A DNA stretch of 64,000 bases from Bacillota bacterium (lineage in GTDB: Bacteria; Bacillota; Clostridia; Acetivibrionales; DTU013), in the NCBI GenBank assembly GCA_023426125.1, contig JAFABI010000041.1, forward strand, positions 62,001-126,000, read 5' to 3'. Position 1 is the first letter of the stretch. Each line of letters starts with the position of its first letter. The notes beneath the pieces were generated by a model that saw only the letters and a list, made by a program, of their open reading frames with translations, searched no databases and was not told the DNA's origin. Made by a program: the position numbers and the translations under genes. This document shows, piece after piece, positions 63,759 to 64,000 of this stretch.

Positions 63759-64000
63759 ATGAACAATTCGGATATATCCCGTGCAATGACAATAAAGCTT
63801 GACGGTGAACTGCCCGGTATGCCTGAGTTTCAGCCGGGAATCAGGCGGGCGCCCGACAGGGGCTTCAGGCTGTCCCGGGCTCAAACCGAGACTGCGCTGA
63901 AAAACGCGCTGCGCTATGTGCCGGAAGAGCTTCATGCAGCATTGGCTCCCGAATTTCTGGAGGAACTTCTGAAATACGGCCGTATCTATGCCTACCGCTA
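63759..64000 (+). CDS. hutU: Urocanate hydratase, N-terminal part (runs off the window)
   Basis: 80 codons are visible from ATG 63759, behind TGGAGG. RRAPDRGFRLSRAQTETALK and NALRYVPEELHAALAPEFLE, then ELLKYGRIYAYR, are the N-terminal signature of urocanase (full length about 670 aa in this subfamily). It converts urocanate to imidazolonepropionate, the step after HutH. It lies 106 bp after hutH on the same strand. Confidence 0.95.
   Translation, partial: MNNSDISRAMTIKLDGELPGMPEFQPGIRRAPDRGFRLSRAQTETALKNALRYVPEELHAALAPEFLEELLKYGRIYAYR

Overview
The window looks like a chromosomal segment of an endospore-forming, plant-polysaccharide-using Firmicute, most likely a Clostridia member (Paenibacillus-like bacteria are the alternative). 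The reasons are Gram-positive lipoprotein signals, strong AGGAGG ribosome sites, two CotF-type spore coat genes, YesM/YesN regulators with Lpl-type sugar ABC importers, hemicellulase genes, a tryptophan T-box and a HutP-controlled hut operon. The genus cannot be fixed from the sequence alone.

Region 1 (1-15.4 kb) is the 3' part of a hybrid trans-AT PKS/NRPS cluster. In order it holds the end of a PKS with a dead acyltransferase, an NRPS (docking-C-A-PCP), a PKS (KS-KR-ACP without AT), a free-standing acyltransferase with intact S92/H201, and an NRPS (docking-C-A(Ser)-PCP). The last NRPS ends in a papain/BtrH-like domain instead of a thioesterase. A convergent Sfp-type phosphopantetheinyl transferase follows. 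This is the most interesting system here: a two-PKS, two-NRPS line fed in trans and ending in an unusual release or acyl-transfer domain.

Region 2 (15.6-32.2 kb) is a carbohydrate locus: solute-binding lipoprotein, two permeases, YesN/YesM pair, second binding protein, then glycosidases. GH51 arabinofuranosidase and a serine hydrolase are intact, but GH127, GH10 and GH43 genes and a kinase fragment are truncated, so the hemicellulose part is decaying. A perfect 15-bp palindrome lies upstream of the GH51 gene.

Region 3 (32.2-45.1 kb) has a FtsX/ATPase/adaptor export system with flanking lipoproteins, a MalY/PatB lyase, a LarA-family protein, and a tryptophan importer trpXYZ behind a T-box with UGG specifier. 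The gaps carry dispersed repeats.

Region 4 (45.2-58.9 kb) holds a GHL6-type glycosidase-like protein, a second YesM/YesN pair and a second sugar-type ABC importer. These are followed by a DUF1177-DUF917-Asp/Glu racemase set and a TetR/flavoprotein pair with a visible promoter and operator.

Region 5 (58.9-64 kb) has a Fpg/Nei-type DNA glycosylase without zinc-finger cysteines, two spore coat genes, a MITE-like repeat, and a cupin regulator whose HTH is cut by a repeat. The hut operon (hutP, HutP-type terminator, hutH, start of hutU) runs off the end.
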